The notes under the pieces: model-generated
What the model saw: only the letters and a program-made list of their open reading frames with translations
Told to the model about the DNA's origin: nothing
The model's database searches: none
Shown here: positions 25,028-33,326 of the stretch, piece by piece
Numbering within the stretch: position 1 is the first letter of the stretch
Layout: each line of letters opens with the position of its first letter
Made by a program: the position numbers and the translations under genes
Assembly (NCBI GenBank): GCA_964453435.1
Contig: CAYVQZ010000002.1
Location: 62,001-126,000, forward strand
Source: CAYVQZ01 sp964453435
GTDB lineage: Bacteria > Abyssobacteria > SURF-5
Reading direction: 5' to 3'
Length of the DNA: 64,000 nt

Positions 25028-26392
25028 TTGCCGAAGCCTGATTCAAGCGAGCCCGGGGGGTCGCTCTTTACGGACGAAGCGGGTAGTAACAATCTCTGGT
25101 ATGATTCCGCGCACATTGAAGATGTGGCGTTTAATCCGTCCCTGAAAAGCGACCTGCCCGCTGATGTTGTCATAATCGGAGGAGGTTTTACGGGGCTTGC
25201 GGCTGCCTGCTACTTGATGGCCGAAAATCCCAACCTCGGCATTGTTCTTCTCGAATCCGATTTCTGTGGCAGTGGCGCGAGCGGGAGGAGCGGGGGGTTT
25301 GCCGACACAAGCGTGCGGGGCCTGTGGAGAATTTGGCGGGAGGAAGGGCCCGAGAAAGCTCGGGGTATATTTGACATAACGGTGGACGGGCTCGAATCGA
25401 TTCGGCATGCGGTCGAACGGTACGGCATTCACTGCGATTTTGCGGCGAACGGCTCCATGGAACTCGCTACCGAGCATTCACAGATCGCCCTCCTCGAACA
25501 GGAAAAGAAGTTTTATGATGCTCTCGGCCTCGAAGCGGAAATGATAGGAACCGACCAGCTCCGGAAAGCTATTCGGTCGGAAAGATACGTTGGCGCCATA
25601 CGGTATCCCTACGGCGCAACGCTCAATCCGTTCAAGTTCGTAAGAGGCATGAAACGTGTCGCAGAGGGAATGGGGGTGCAAATATACGAAAGAAGCCCGG
25701 CGGTTCGTATTAGACCCGGCAGCCATATAAAGGTGGAGACCGAAAACGGGCATGTTCGCGCGGCTGCCCTCGTTGTTGCAACGAACGCGTATTCGCCTTC
25801 CATCGGGTTTTTCAGGAGACGGATAATTCCGATGTGCGGGTATGTCATTGCCACCGAGCCGCTTGCGGAAAAACAAATGGCTTCCATAGGATGGAGCGGC
25901 CGCGAGAAACTCTCAGATATGAATACCTTTTTCGATTATTTCCACCTCTCGCCCGACAATAGAATCGTGTTTGGCGGAGCCGGCTTGCGATATCTGTATG
26001 GCGGACGCATCTGCACGAAACTTCACCGACCCTCCGTTCGGGAAATAGAGAAACATCTCCTGCACAACTTTCCCCAGCTCGAAGGCATACGGATTACGCA
26101 TCGCTGGGGAGGAACTCTGGGGATGTCACTGGACTTGATCCCATCCGTCGGCACTCTCAAAGGTCATCGGAACATCTATTATGCCGCAGGCTACAGCGGC
26201 GAGGGAACGGTGCTCTCCCAGGTGGCGGCTAAAATCATCGCCGAACTCTACGGCGGCGCCTCCAATGCTCTGAATCGCCTTTTCTTTGTGAACAAGGGAT
26301 TTCCGTATGCGTGGCCGGAACCGGTGCGGTATCTCGGAATCAAAGCCTATGGGGCGTATTTGAAGCGTTTCCGACCCAAACTCCTTTATTGA
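25028..26392 (+). CDS. FAD-dependent oxidoreductase (DAO/glycine oxidase-like)
   Basis: A 454-residue flavoprotein of the D-amino-acid oxidase/PuuB-like family. The dinucleotide-binding VVIIGGGFTGLAAA lies at about 47-60, SGGFADTSVRG near 95 is the usual FAD-contact, and the C-terminal YYAAGYSGEGTVLSQ near 380 is the second FAD contact. It should oxidise an amine or amino acid to an imine, giving H2O2 or feeding electrons to a carrier. The start is TTG at 25028, chosen because AAGGAGGT at 25015-25022 is ideal and no nearby ATG fits. It is monocistronic and divergent from gltA. Confidence 0.85.
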   Translation: MPKPDSSEPGGSLFTDEAGSNNLWYDSAHIEDVAFNPSLKSDLPADVVIIGGGFTGLAAACYLMAENPNLGIVLLESDFCGSGASGRSGGFADTSVRGLWRIWREEGPEKARGIFDITVDGLESIRHAVERYGIHCDFAANGSMELATEHSQIALLEQEKKFYDALGLEAEMIGTDQLRKAIRSERYVGAIRYPYGATLNPFKFVRGMKRVAEGMGVQIYERSPAVRIRPGSHIKVETENGHVRAAALVVATNAYSPSIGFFRRRIIPMCGYVIATEPLAEKQMASIGWSGREKLSDMNTFFDYFHLSPDNRIVFGGAGLRYLYGGRICTKLHRPSVREIEKHLLHNFPQLEGIRITHRWGGTLGMSLDLIPSVGTLKGHRNIYYAAGYSGEGTVLSQVAAKIIAELYGGASNALNRLFFVNKGFPYAWPEPVRYLGIKAYGAYLKRFRPKLLY

Positions 26393-26504
26393 GGTCGGCG
26401 CGCTTCTGGCAAGCTACGGGCATTCGGGGTGGCGCATGTCGGTTTGCAGGGCGGTTTCAGGCAATTTGCGGCGTCGGTTATCCCCGAATTTTTCTGAATT
26501 TTTC

Positions 26505-26534
26505 TTGCGAAAAATAGCTCGGATATGGTAAATT
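26505..26534 (+). promoter_or_regulatory. Possible promoter of the leuS operon
   Basis: TTGCGA (26505-26510), 18-base spacer, TAAATT (26529-26534), 66 bases before leuS. I saw no T-box or Leu-rich leader peptide in the 200-base gap. Confidence 0.35.
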
Positions 26535-26599
26535 AACACGTTAAGAGTGTTATTTTCTAATAATTTAGGGGTCGTTCGCAGAGTAGAAGAAGCAGGCAT

Positions 26600-29068
26600 A
26601 TGATTCCGGAATATGACTTTCGGTCGATAGAACCCAAATGGCAGGACTACTGGCGAGAGAAAAAGCTTTTTCGGATGGACGAGAATTCCCCGAAGCCAAA
26701 GTATTACTGCCTTATGATGTTCCCGTATCCGTCCGCCGAGCTCCATGTGGGCCACGGGCGGAATTACATAATCGGAGATGTGCTGGCGCGGTACAAGTTC
26801 ATGAGGGGATTCAATGTGCTCGCCCCGATGGGATGGGACGCGTTTGGGCTGCCCGCGGAAAACGCGGCCATCAAGCAGAACATCCATCCCAAGGTCAGCA
26901 CGTGGAACAACATCCGGCGCATGAAAAAACAGATGCGCCAATGGGGAGTGGAATACGATTGGGACCGCGAGTTCGCCTCGTGCGAGCCGCTGTATTGCAA
27001 ATGGACACAATGGCTTTTTCTGCAGCTTTACAAGAAAGGGCTGGCATACAAGAAAAAGGCGGCCGTAAACTGGTGTCCCTCATGCGCTACCGTCCTTGCA
27101 AACGAACAGGTCATAAACGGCGAGTGCGAGCGGTGTTCGACAGAGGTGCGCCAGCGCGACCTCGAACAGTGGTTCTTCAAAATCACGGATTATGCCGAAG
27201 AGCTTCTTGACATGAGCCACCTCGGCAATTGGCCGGAACGAGTGAAAACTATGCAGGCCAATTGGGTGGGAAAGAGCCACGGTGTGACAATCGATTTTCG
27301 CCTTGCGGACACCAATGAGCCTGTCCCGTGCTACACCACCCGGCCCGATACCGTTTTTGGAGTGACCTACCTGGTGCTTGCCCCGGAGCATCCGCTTGTC
27401 GAACGCCTGACGGCCGGAACGGAATACGAACAGGATGTCTCTCGGTTTGTTGAACGGTGCCGCCGAATGGATCGTATCAAGCGCACCTCGGCGGAAATCG
27501 AGAAGGAAGGCATGTTCATTGGCAAATACATCGTGAATCCCGTCAACGGTGAACGGGCGCCGCTTTGGATTGCCAATTATGCGTTGATGGAATACGGCAC
27601 AGGCGCGGTCATGGCTGTTCCGGCGCATGACCAGCGGGATTTCGAATTCGCCAGGAAGTATGGTCTGCCGATTCGCGTTGTCATACAGAAACCGGATAAT
27701 GATTTGCATGAAGATACGATGACGGCCGCCTACGAGGATGAAGGCGTAGTCGTCAACTCCGGTCAGTTCAACGGGATGCCCAGTCGCGACGCCATCGACA
27801 AGATCGGGGTTTGGATGGAACAGCAGCATATCGGCACACGGGCGGTCAATTATCGATTGCGTGACTGGCTCATATCTCGTCAGCGCTACTGGGGAGCGCC
27901 AATCCCCATTATTTACTGTGACACCTGCGGCATGGTCCCCGTTCCCGAAAAAGACCTGCCCGTCTATCTCCCCGAAAACGTCGAGTTCAAACCGACCGGC
28001 GAGTCTCCGCTGGCTCGGGCGCCCGAGTTCGTAAATACCTCATGCCCTGTGTGTAACGGTCCGGCAAACCGCGAGACCGACACAATGGATACGTTTGTGG
28101 ACTCGAGCTGGTACTACATGCGGTATCTCTCGCCACACGACGAGGGACGGGTCTTCGATTCCGACCTGGTCAACAAATGGCTGCCGGTAGACCAGTATAT
28201 CGGTGGCATCGAGCATGCGATTCTTCATCTGCTTTACTCGAGATTCTTCACCAAAGTCCTCCGCGATATCGCGTTGGTTAATTTTCACGAGCCGTTCCAG
28301 AACCTTTTCACACAGGGAATGATTATCAAGGGCGGCGCAAAAATGTCGAAATCGAAGGGCAATGTCGTTTCTCCCGACGAGTTGATAGCGAAGTATGGAG
28401 CCGACACGGTCAGAATATACACGCTCTTTGTGGGACCGCCCGACAAGGATGCGGAGTGGAATGATCGCGCCGTCGAAGGAGCCTTCCGGTTCCTCGGACG
28501 TGTGTGGAGGCTGGTTCATCAACACGTAGGCCGCGTCGCTGAGAGTGACGGCCGGATTCCCTCCGGCCTGACCGAGGACGAACGCGAACTCAGGCGAATC
28601 GCCCATGCGACGACGAAAAGAATAACAAACGATATCGAGGACCGATTCCATTTCAACACCGCCATAGCAGCGCTTATGGAAATGGTAAATGCAATGTACA
28701 ATATCGAGCTCGACAAGGTGGACCCGGCGGTATTGAAGGAGATTTTCGACCGATTAATAAAGCTTCTCTATCCCATGGCGCCGCACATCTGCGAAGAGCT
28801 TTGGTTCCGTCTCGGCCACAGCGGGAGCCTCCTTCTGGAAGACTGGCCCTCGTACGACAAGGACCTTATAAAAGCCGAAGAAATGGTGATTGTGGTTCAG
28901 GTGAACGGAAAGGTTCGCAGCCGCGTGACACTGCCGAGCGACTGCAGCGAAGAGAACCTGAAACAGGCAGTGCTTGCAGATTCCAAGGTGCAAAGCTACC
29001 TCGACACAATGCGTGTGCAAAAGATAATCGTCGTTCCCAAAAAATTGGTGAATATCGTTGCGAAATAG
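26600..29068 (+). CDS. leuS: Leucyl-tRNA synthetase
   Basis: An 822-residue class I synthetase. The HIGH signature appears as HVGH near residue 48 (ELHVGHGRNY), a CxxC zinc-type pair and editing CP1 domain with the threonine-rich YTTRPDTVFG lie near 225-260, and KMSKS near 580. DWLISRQRYWGAPIP near 425 is the usual anchor, and the anticodon-binding and C-terminal domains are complete. It leads a colinear run of ten genes reaching 44367; the next gene follows after about 64 bases. Whether the downstream cell-wall genes share its promoter cannot be read from sequence. Confidence 0.97.
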   Translation: MIPEYDFRSIEPKWQDYWREKKLFRMDENSPKPKYYCLMMFPYPSAELHVGHGRNYIIGDVLARYKFMRGFNVLAPMGWDAFGLPAENAAIKQNIHPKVSTWNNIRRMKKQMRQWGVEYDWDREFASCEPLYCKWTQWLFLQLYKKGLAYKKKAAVNWCPSCATVLANEQVINGECERCSTEVRQRDLEQWFFKITDYAEELLDMSHLGNWPERVKTMQANWVGKSHGVTIDFRLADTNEPVPCYTTRPDTVFGVTYLVLAPEHPLVERLTAGTEYEQDVSRFVERCRRMDRIKRTSAEIEKEGMFIGKYIVNPVNGERAPLWIANYALMEYGTGAVMAVPAHDQRDFEFARKYGLPIRVVIQKPDNDLHEDTMTAAYEDEGVVVNSGQFNGMPSRDAIDKIGVWMEQQHIGTRAVNYRLRDWLISRQRYWGAPIPIIYCDTCGMVPVPEKDLPVYLPENVEFKPTGESPLARAPEFVNTSCPVCNGPANRETDTMDTFVDSSWYYMRYLSPHDEGRVFDSDLVNKWLPVDQYIGGIEHAILHLLYSRFFTKVLRDIALVNFHEPFQNLFTQGMIIKGGAKMSKSKGNVVSPDELIAKYGADTVRIYTLFVGPPDKDAEWNDRAVEGAFRFLGRVWRLVHQHVGRVAESDGRIPSGLTEDERELRRIAHATTKRITNDIEDRFHFNTAIAALMEMVNAMYNIELDKVDPAVLKEIFDRLIKLLYPMAPHICEELWFRLGHSGSLLLEDWPSYDKDLIKAEEMVIVVQVNGKVRSRVTLPSDCSEENLKQAVLADSKVQSYLDTMRVQKIIVVPKKLVNIVAK

Positions 29069-29132
29069 TCATCGCTCCGAAATTTTCACGAACCGATTCT
29101 GGCTTTTGAGCGACTTCAGGCCGACATCGAAA

Positions 29133-31400
29133 ATGCGTCGCAGGCTCGTTTCGCTGTTCTTGCCCATTCTGTTCCTGTCTTTGCCCGCCGTTCTTTTCGC
29201 TGAGGCAGAAATCCCCGCCTCGGGACAATTGCTGATTGATTTAGAGACCGCTCCGGCGGACCTGGTTGTTACTCGAGACGGCTCCTATGCCTATACCGCC
29301 AATGTTAATTCCGGCACACTCAGCATCATCGATTTGAATGCGTACCGCAAAATCACCGATCTGCCGGTCGGCGACGGTCCCCGAGCGCTCGCAATCGCCT
29401 CTGACAATTCCTTTCTTGCGGCAGCGCATTTTTTTTCGAACGATGTATGGTTCATAGACCCGCAAACGGATGAGGTAGAGGCACGGGTTGAAGTGGGGGA
29501 GGGGCCTTCCGCTCTGGCGCTTTCTCCCGACGATAAGACGCTGTATGTCGCGAATCAAATGGGCGCTAGTCTTTCCGAGGTGGACATACAAAGCATGCAG
29601 GTAATCCGAACGATTCCGCTTGATGATTATCCGCAGGGACTTGCGGTGGCGCCGGATGGCAGCGTGCTCTTCGTGTCGGTCCGAGCGAAAGCCGGAATCC
29701 TCGTGATGGACACATCGAAAGCCGAGGCGAGGGACTTCATAGAGATCGGGGGATTCCCCCGAGCGATAGCTCTTGCCGGCGGAAATCAGTGGCTTCTCGC
29801 GGCGGATTATGCGAATAACCGGCTTTTGCTTATTGACACGCAACGACTCACGGTCCTTGGGGAGGCCAAGACCGGCGACGGACCGGTCGGAATCGAAGTG
29901 GACCCTGCCGAGGCCAAGGCGTATGTTGTTAACAGGCGAGGAGACAGCCTGACGGTCTTAAATCTTCCGGAATTGAGCGAGGCGGAGTTTCAAACAGGCG
30001 TATCGCCTGCGCAAATAGCGCTGGTCCCCAATACCGACCTTGCCCTCATTGCGCTCGGAGGCGCAGACCAAGTGCAGGTCTTGCGCTTCGGCTCCATGGT
30101 CTCCGTGGAACAGCCGGAGGACGAAAGTCAGGAATTTGTCAAGTCTGAACCTGTGACGGCGGCGTCCTCAGAGGGGACGGGAGCGAAACCGACGGCGCCC
30201 GTTGTCGACGCCTCCGTTCATGAAGGAGGGCTTCGTGATCATGTTAAGGAGGCTATCACGGTGTCGGAGCCGGCTTTGCCCCCCGTGAGCGAAAAGCCCT
30301 CGCATAAGAAGGAGGTCTCGCCCGCCACATGGGATAAAGAAGGAGCGGGGCCGGAAGGCGAGCCCGTTGTGGAACCCAGCCGCGGGTTCGGTTCCGGTCC
30401 GAGGAAGCCGGACCGCGTGGACCTGTCCAAGTTAGTTGCTCCGGTTGAGGGAGCGGAGGCGTTGGCGGAGCGGCAAACCGGCGCTGCAACACTGAAGCCG
30501 GGGATGATCCTCCTGGTGAATGAGGACAGTCGCGAGATTGCTCTTTTAGACACGAGCTCTAATTTGATAACTGCAAGACTTTCGATTCGGGACAGGCCGG
30601 AAGGCGTGACCATACACCCCAGCGGAGAATCGATTTACGTGACGATGCGCTATGAAAATTCCCTGCTCGTTATCGACCCGTCGCTGGGCGAAATTGTCTC
30701 CAGAATCCCTGTCGGAACCCAGCCGCGGGCGGTCGCCGTTCACCCGGCCGGCCGGTTCGTATATGTTGCGAACGAGCAAGACGCTTCCATTTCGGTTGTG
30801 GATGTCACAGTGAACAAAGTCATAAAAACGCTCACGGTCGGAATTGGTCCGGCCGCACTGGCGATATCGCGGGACGGCGGCCGATTGTATTGCGCGAACA
30901 GAACCTCCGGAACCGTTTCAATAATAGATACTTCGAGTAATGAAACAGTCGTGACCCTGAAATCCGGTCGGTCACCGACCGATATAGCTCTCGATCCCCG
31001 GGGGGCATACGTCTACGTTGCCGATTCTATTGGCGATAAGGTCTCCATCCTGCACCCCGACTCGGATCGGGTCCTCTCCGTGGCGGTCGGAGACCGTCCC
31101 CAGGCTTTGGCTATGTCCCCTGACGGAAAGTTCCTCTATTGCGTCAATTTTCTGTCGGAGACGCTTTCCGTGATAAACACCCACACCGTTTCCCTCATCG
31201 AACATATTCCGCTGGGAAATGGTCCGAGCGGTATTGCGGTTTCTCCCGATGGGCGGCGCATATACATTTCGAACCGGTTCGACGACAACGTCACTGTTGT
31301 CAGCGCCGACACTTTGAGCGTGCTCGAGACAATAGAAGTCGGAGACGGACCTTCAAAGATGACCGTGTACGTGCCTTCCGGCAACGACATGCCGGAATAA
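29133..31400 (+). CDS. Exported double YVTN beta-propeller protein
   Basis: ATG 29133 is preferred because a signal peptide follows (MRRRLVSLFLPILFLSL, cleavage near AFAEA). The 755-residue mature protein has two stretches of roughly 40-residue YVTN repeats: a first propeller at about 30-320 (YTANVNSGTLSIID and LYVANQMGASL) and a second at about 455-750 (VYVANEQDASISVVD, LYCANRTSGTVSIID and IYISNRFDDN). They are separated by a disordered Pro/Glu/Ser-rich linker (about 330-450). Such propellers are secreted binding or scaffold proteins; no catalytic motif is seen. It lies between leuS and the transglycosylase, in the same orientation as the muropeptide genes. Confidence 0.85.
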   Translation: MRRRLVSLFLPILFLSLPAVLFAEAEIPASGQLLIDLETAPADLVVTRDGSYAYTANVNSGTLSIIDLNAYRKITDLPVGDGPRALAIASDNSFLAAAHFFSNDVWFIDPQTDEVEARVEVGEGPSALALSPDDKTLYVANQMGASLSEVDIQSMQVIRTIPLDDYPQGLAVAPDGSVLFVSVRAKAGILVMDTSKAEARDFIEIGGFPRAIALAGGNQWLLAADYANNRLLLIDTQRLTVLGEAKTGDGPVGIEVDPAEAKAYVVNRRGDSLTVLNLPELSEAEFQTGVSPAQIALVPNTDLALIALGGADQVQVLRFGSMVSVEQPEDESQEFVKSEPVTAASSEGTGAKPTAPVVDASVHEGGLRDHVKEAITVSEPALPPVSEKPSHKKEVSPATWDKEGAGPEGEPVVEPSRGFGSGPRKPDRVDLSKLVAPVEGAEALAERQTGAATLKPGMILLVNEDSREIALLDTSSNLITARLSIRDRPEGVTIHPSGESIYVTMRYENSLLVIDPSLGEIVSRIPVGTQPRAVAVHPAGRFVYVANEQDASISVVDVTVNKVIKTLTVGIGPAALAISRDGGRLYCANRTSGTVSIIDTSSNETVVTLKSGRSPTDIALDPRGAYVYVADSIGDKVSILHPDSDRVLSVAVGDRPQALAMSPDGKFLYCVNFLSETLSVINTHTVSLIEHIPLGNGPSGIAVSPDGRRIYISNRFDDNVTVVSADTLSVLETIEVGDGPSKMTVYVPSGNDMPE

Positions 31401-31425
31401 AACGGTTAGGCTGTCAGAACAAACA

Positions 31426-33276
31426 ATGCGATCCTTACAGAACCGCTTTCTGGTCCGATACGGTGTGCTTTGTGTCTCCGTGCTTGTGACGGTCTCCCTT
31501 TTTCCATTGCAAGCCGAAGCATGGGGACAAAAGGCGCATGAGCGGATTGCGGAGCTCGCATTCGAAGCTCTCCCCCCCGAGTACCGGGACCGAATCAAAC
31601 CCTATCGAAACCACCTCCTCCGGGGTGTCGAACATGTCAGCGAATCGGAGGAAACCGCGGCGTTTGTTGCCGCAACGGGGTCCTCTCTTGTGACGGACAT
31701 ACAGTTGCTCATGCTTATACCCCACGACGCCGCAGAACTGTCTCATTACTTCGCCTATCACCTCGGAACCGTTGGCGGCAGGGTGGCCGATTTCACCCTT
31801 CCAACATCGCGACCCGGCGCATCAAAATGGCCGCTGCGAAATGAATTCGAAAACGCGATAGATGCAGAGGTTGAAACCTATAAGGCGCATAATCTCTCAC
31901 TCACAAGTCTCACGTATCCCGCCATCTATCTGGAGCGATTGCAGAATGAAGCGCGCATTGCCGAGAACATGGTCAAGACGCGATTCGCCGCCGGAGGCGG
32001 TTACCATGCCAGCAAGAACGATATCGTTTTACCCTCTTTTAAGCGGGCCGTCGAAGCCGTTGCAAGTATCTGGATGACCATTCTTTCCAACGAACCAAAT
32101 CCCAGCGCGATTCCTTCGCCCCGCAGAGTCAGTCACTACTTGAAGCAGATACACTATTCTTCAGCGAACGGATATCTTGGCGACGTGAATTCCGCTTTGC
32201 AAGCGCTCCAACAGGAGGGTCGAAGGGTTCCTCTCACTCCCGCATTCATTGGAAAAGAATTCTTCGAACTGGAATGCAGTCGGGAGACGAAGCAGCTTTA
32301 TGACCTGGCCGGACTCGTTGATTCACAATCGCCGGCTGTCGCTGATCGGAGACGAATGTGCGACGAGTATGTGGCTTTGCATCCGGAGGAGACGGAAAAA
32401 CCGTTTACGACCAGAACAATCCCGCGTCATTTGTACGGGAGAGACGGGAAACCACCCAATATTTATGTGTACGAGCATAAATCGGGCCTGCTCCTCCTCA
32501 CAAGCAAAGTCAAGGAATTGGGTCCTGACTACGTGCTTCTCAACCTCGAGCCGATCAAAAAGATTGTGAAGCGGAAAGTCGTTCGGAAAATTCCGGGTGA
32601 ACCCCAGACCGAAGAGTTCGACCTGGAAGAAATCATTCGGTACTACGCAAAGGAATATCGAGTGGATGCGGCTTTGGTGAAAGCCGTCATAAAGGCCGAA
32701 TCGGACTACAATCCCTATGCCGTCTCGACTGCAGGCGCGCGGGGACTCATGCAGCTCATGCCGTCGACGGGATTAGAAATGCAGGTTGAAGACCCCTTTG
32801 ACCCGAGCGACAATATCGGCGGCGGAGTCCAATATCTTTCCCGCATGCTCGAGTTGTTCAACAATGATATGGAACTGGCTCTTGCCGCATATAACGCAGG
32901 ACCGGGAAACGTCCTGCGATATGGCGGAATCCCTCCCTTCAAAGAGACACGGAAATATGTCCCTCGCGTGCTGGAATACTATGAAAGGTACAAAAGAGAC
33001 GGGAACCCCGTAACACTCAAGGTGGCCCTCAACAAAAAGCCGGCCAGGGACTATTTGCCCGATGTGGAAATTGTGGAAGAGGTCGAGGAGGAAATCACGG
33101 TGCCGTATCCGCGCCCGCCGAAGCCCGCGCCCTCCGGCGAGTATGTGCTTGTGTATTTGAAGAACGGGAACACGATGCGCGGAAAGTCATACGAGAGAAC
33201 CCCGGGAGGCATCAGGTTGGAACTGGAAAACGGCTCGATACTTATCCGAGAGGACCTGATAAGCAAGATTGTTTGA
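31426..33276 (+). CDS. Lytic transglycosylase with N-terminal S1/P1 nuclease - phospholipase C-like domain
   Basis: A 616-residue exported protein. The signal peptide ends ...QAEA so that the mature protein begins with W33, followed by GQKAH38ERIAELA. This Trp-first WGxxxH pattern is that of S1/P1 nucleases and zinc phospholipase C, whose N-terminal Trp binds zinc. Further possible ligands are D91, H100, H107 and H112 in LIPHDAAELSHYFAYH. Residues 400-505 form an SLT (family 1) lytic transglycosylase domain: catalytic E425 in KAESDYNP, GLMQLMPST near 440 and YNAGPGNV near 489. The tail (about 560-616) is a small beta domain after a PRPPKPAPSG linker. It would cleave peptidoglycan to anhydro-muropeptides. 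The fusion is unusual. Confidence 0.85.
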   Translation: MRSLQNRFLVRYGVLCVSVLVTVSLFPLQAEAWGQKAHERIAELAFEALPPEYRDRIKPYRNHLLRGVEHVSESEETAAFVAATGSSLVTDIQLLMLIPHDAAELSHYFAYHLGTVGGRVADFTLPTSRPGASKWPLRNEFENAIDAEVETYKAHNLSLTSLTYPAIYLERLQNEARIAENMVKTRFAAGGGYHASKNDIVLPSFKRAVEAVASIWMTILSNEPNPSAIPSPRRVSHYLKQIHYSSANGYLGDVNSALQALQQEGRRVPLTPAFIGKEFFELECSRETKQLYDLAGLVDSQSPAVADRRRMCDEYVALHPEETEKPFTTRTIPRHLYGRDGKPPNIYVYEHKSGLLLLTSKVKELGPDYVLLNLEPIKKIVKRKVVRKIPGEPQTEEFDLEEIIRYYAKEYRVDAALVKAVIKAESDYNPYAVSTAGARGLMQLMPSTGLEMQVEDPFDPSDNIGGGVQYLSRMLELFNNDMELALAAYNAGPGNVLRYGGIPPFKETRKYVPRVLEYYERYKRDGNPVTLKVALNKKPARDYLPDVEIVEEVEEEITVPYPRPPKPAPSGEYVLVYLKNGNTMRGKSYERTPGGIRLELENGSILIREDLISKIV

Positions 33277-33326
33277 ATGAGCGCGCCGGTTTTTTTTAAT
33301 CGTCAGGTAAGACATCCCGATTATAT

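Noticed and set aside
26393..26599. T-box or leader-peptide control of leuS
   Set aside because: No Leu-codon run, no conserved T-box core and no terminator hairpin in the gap.
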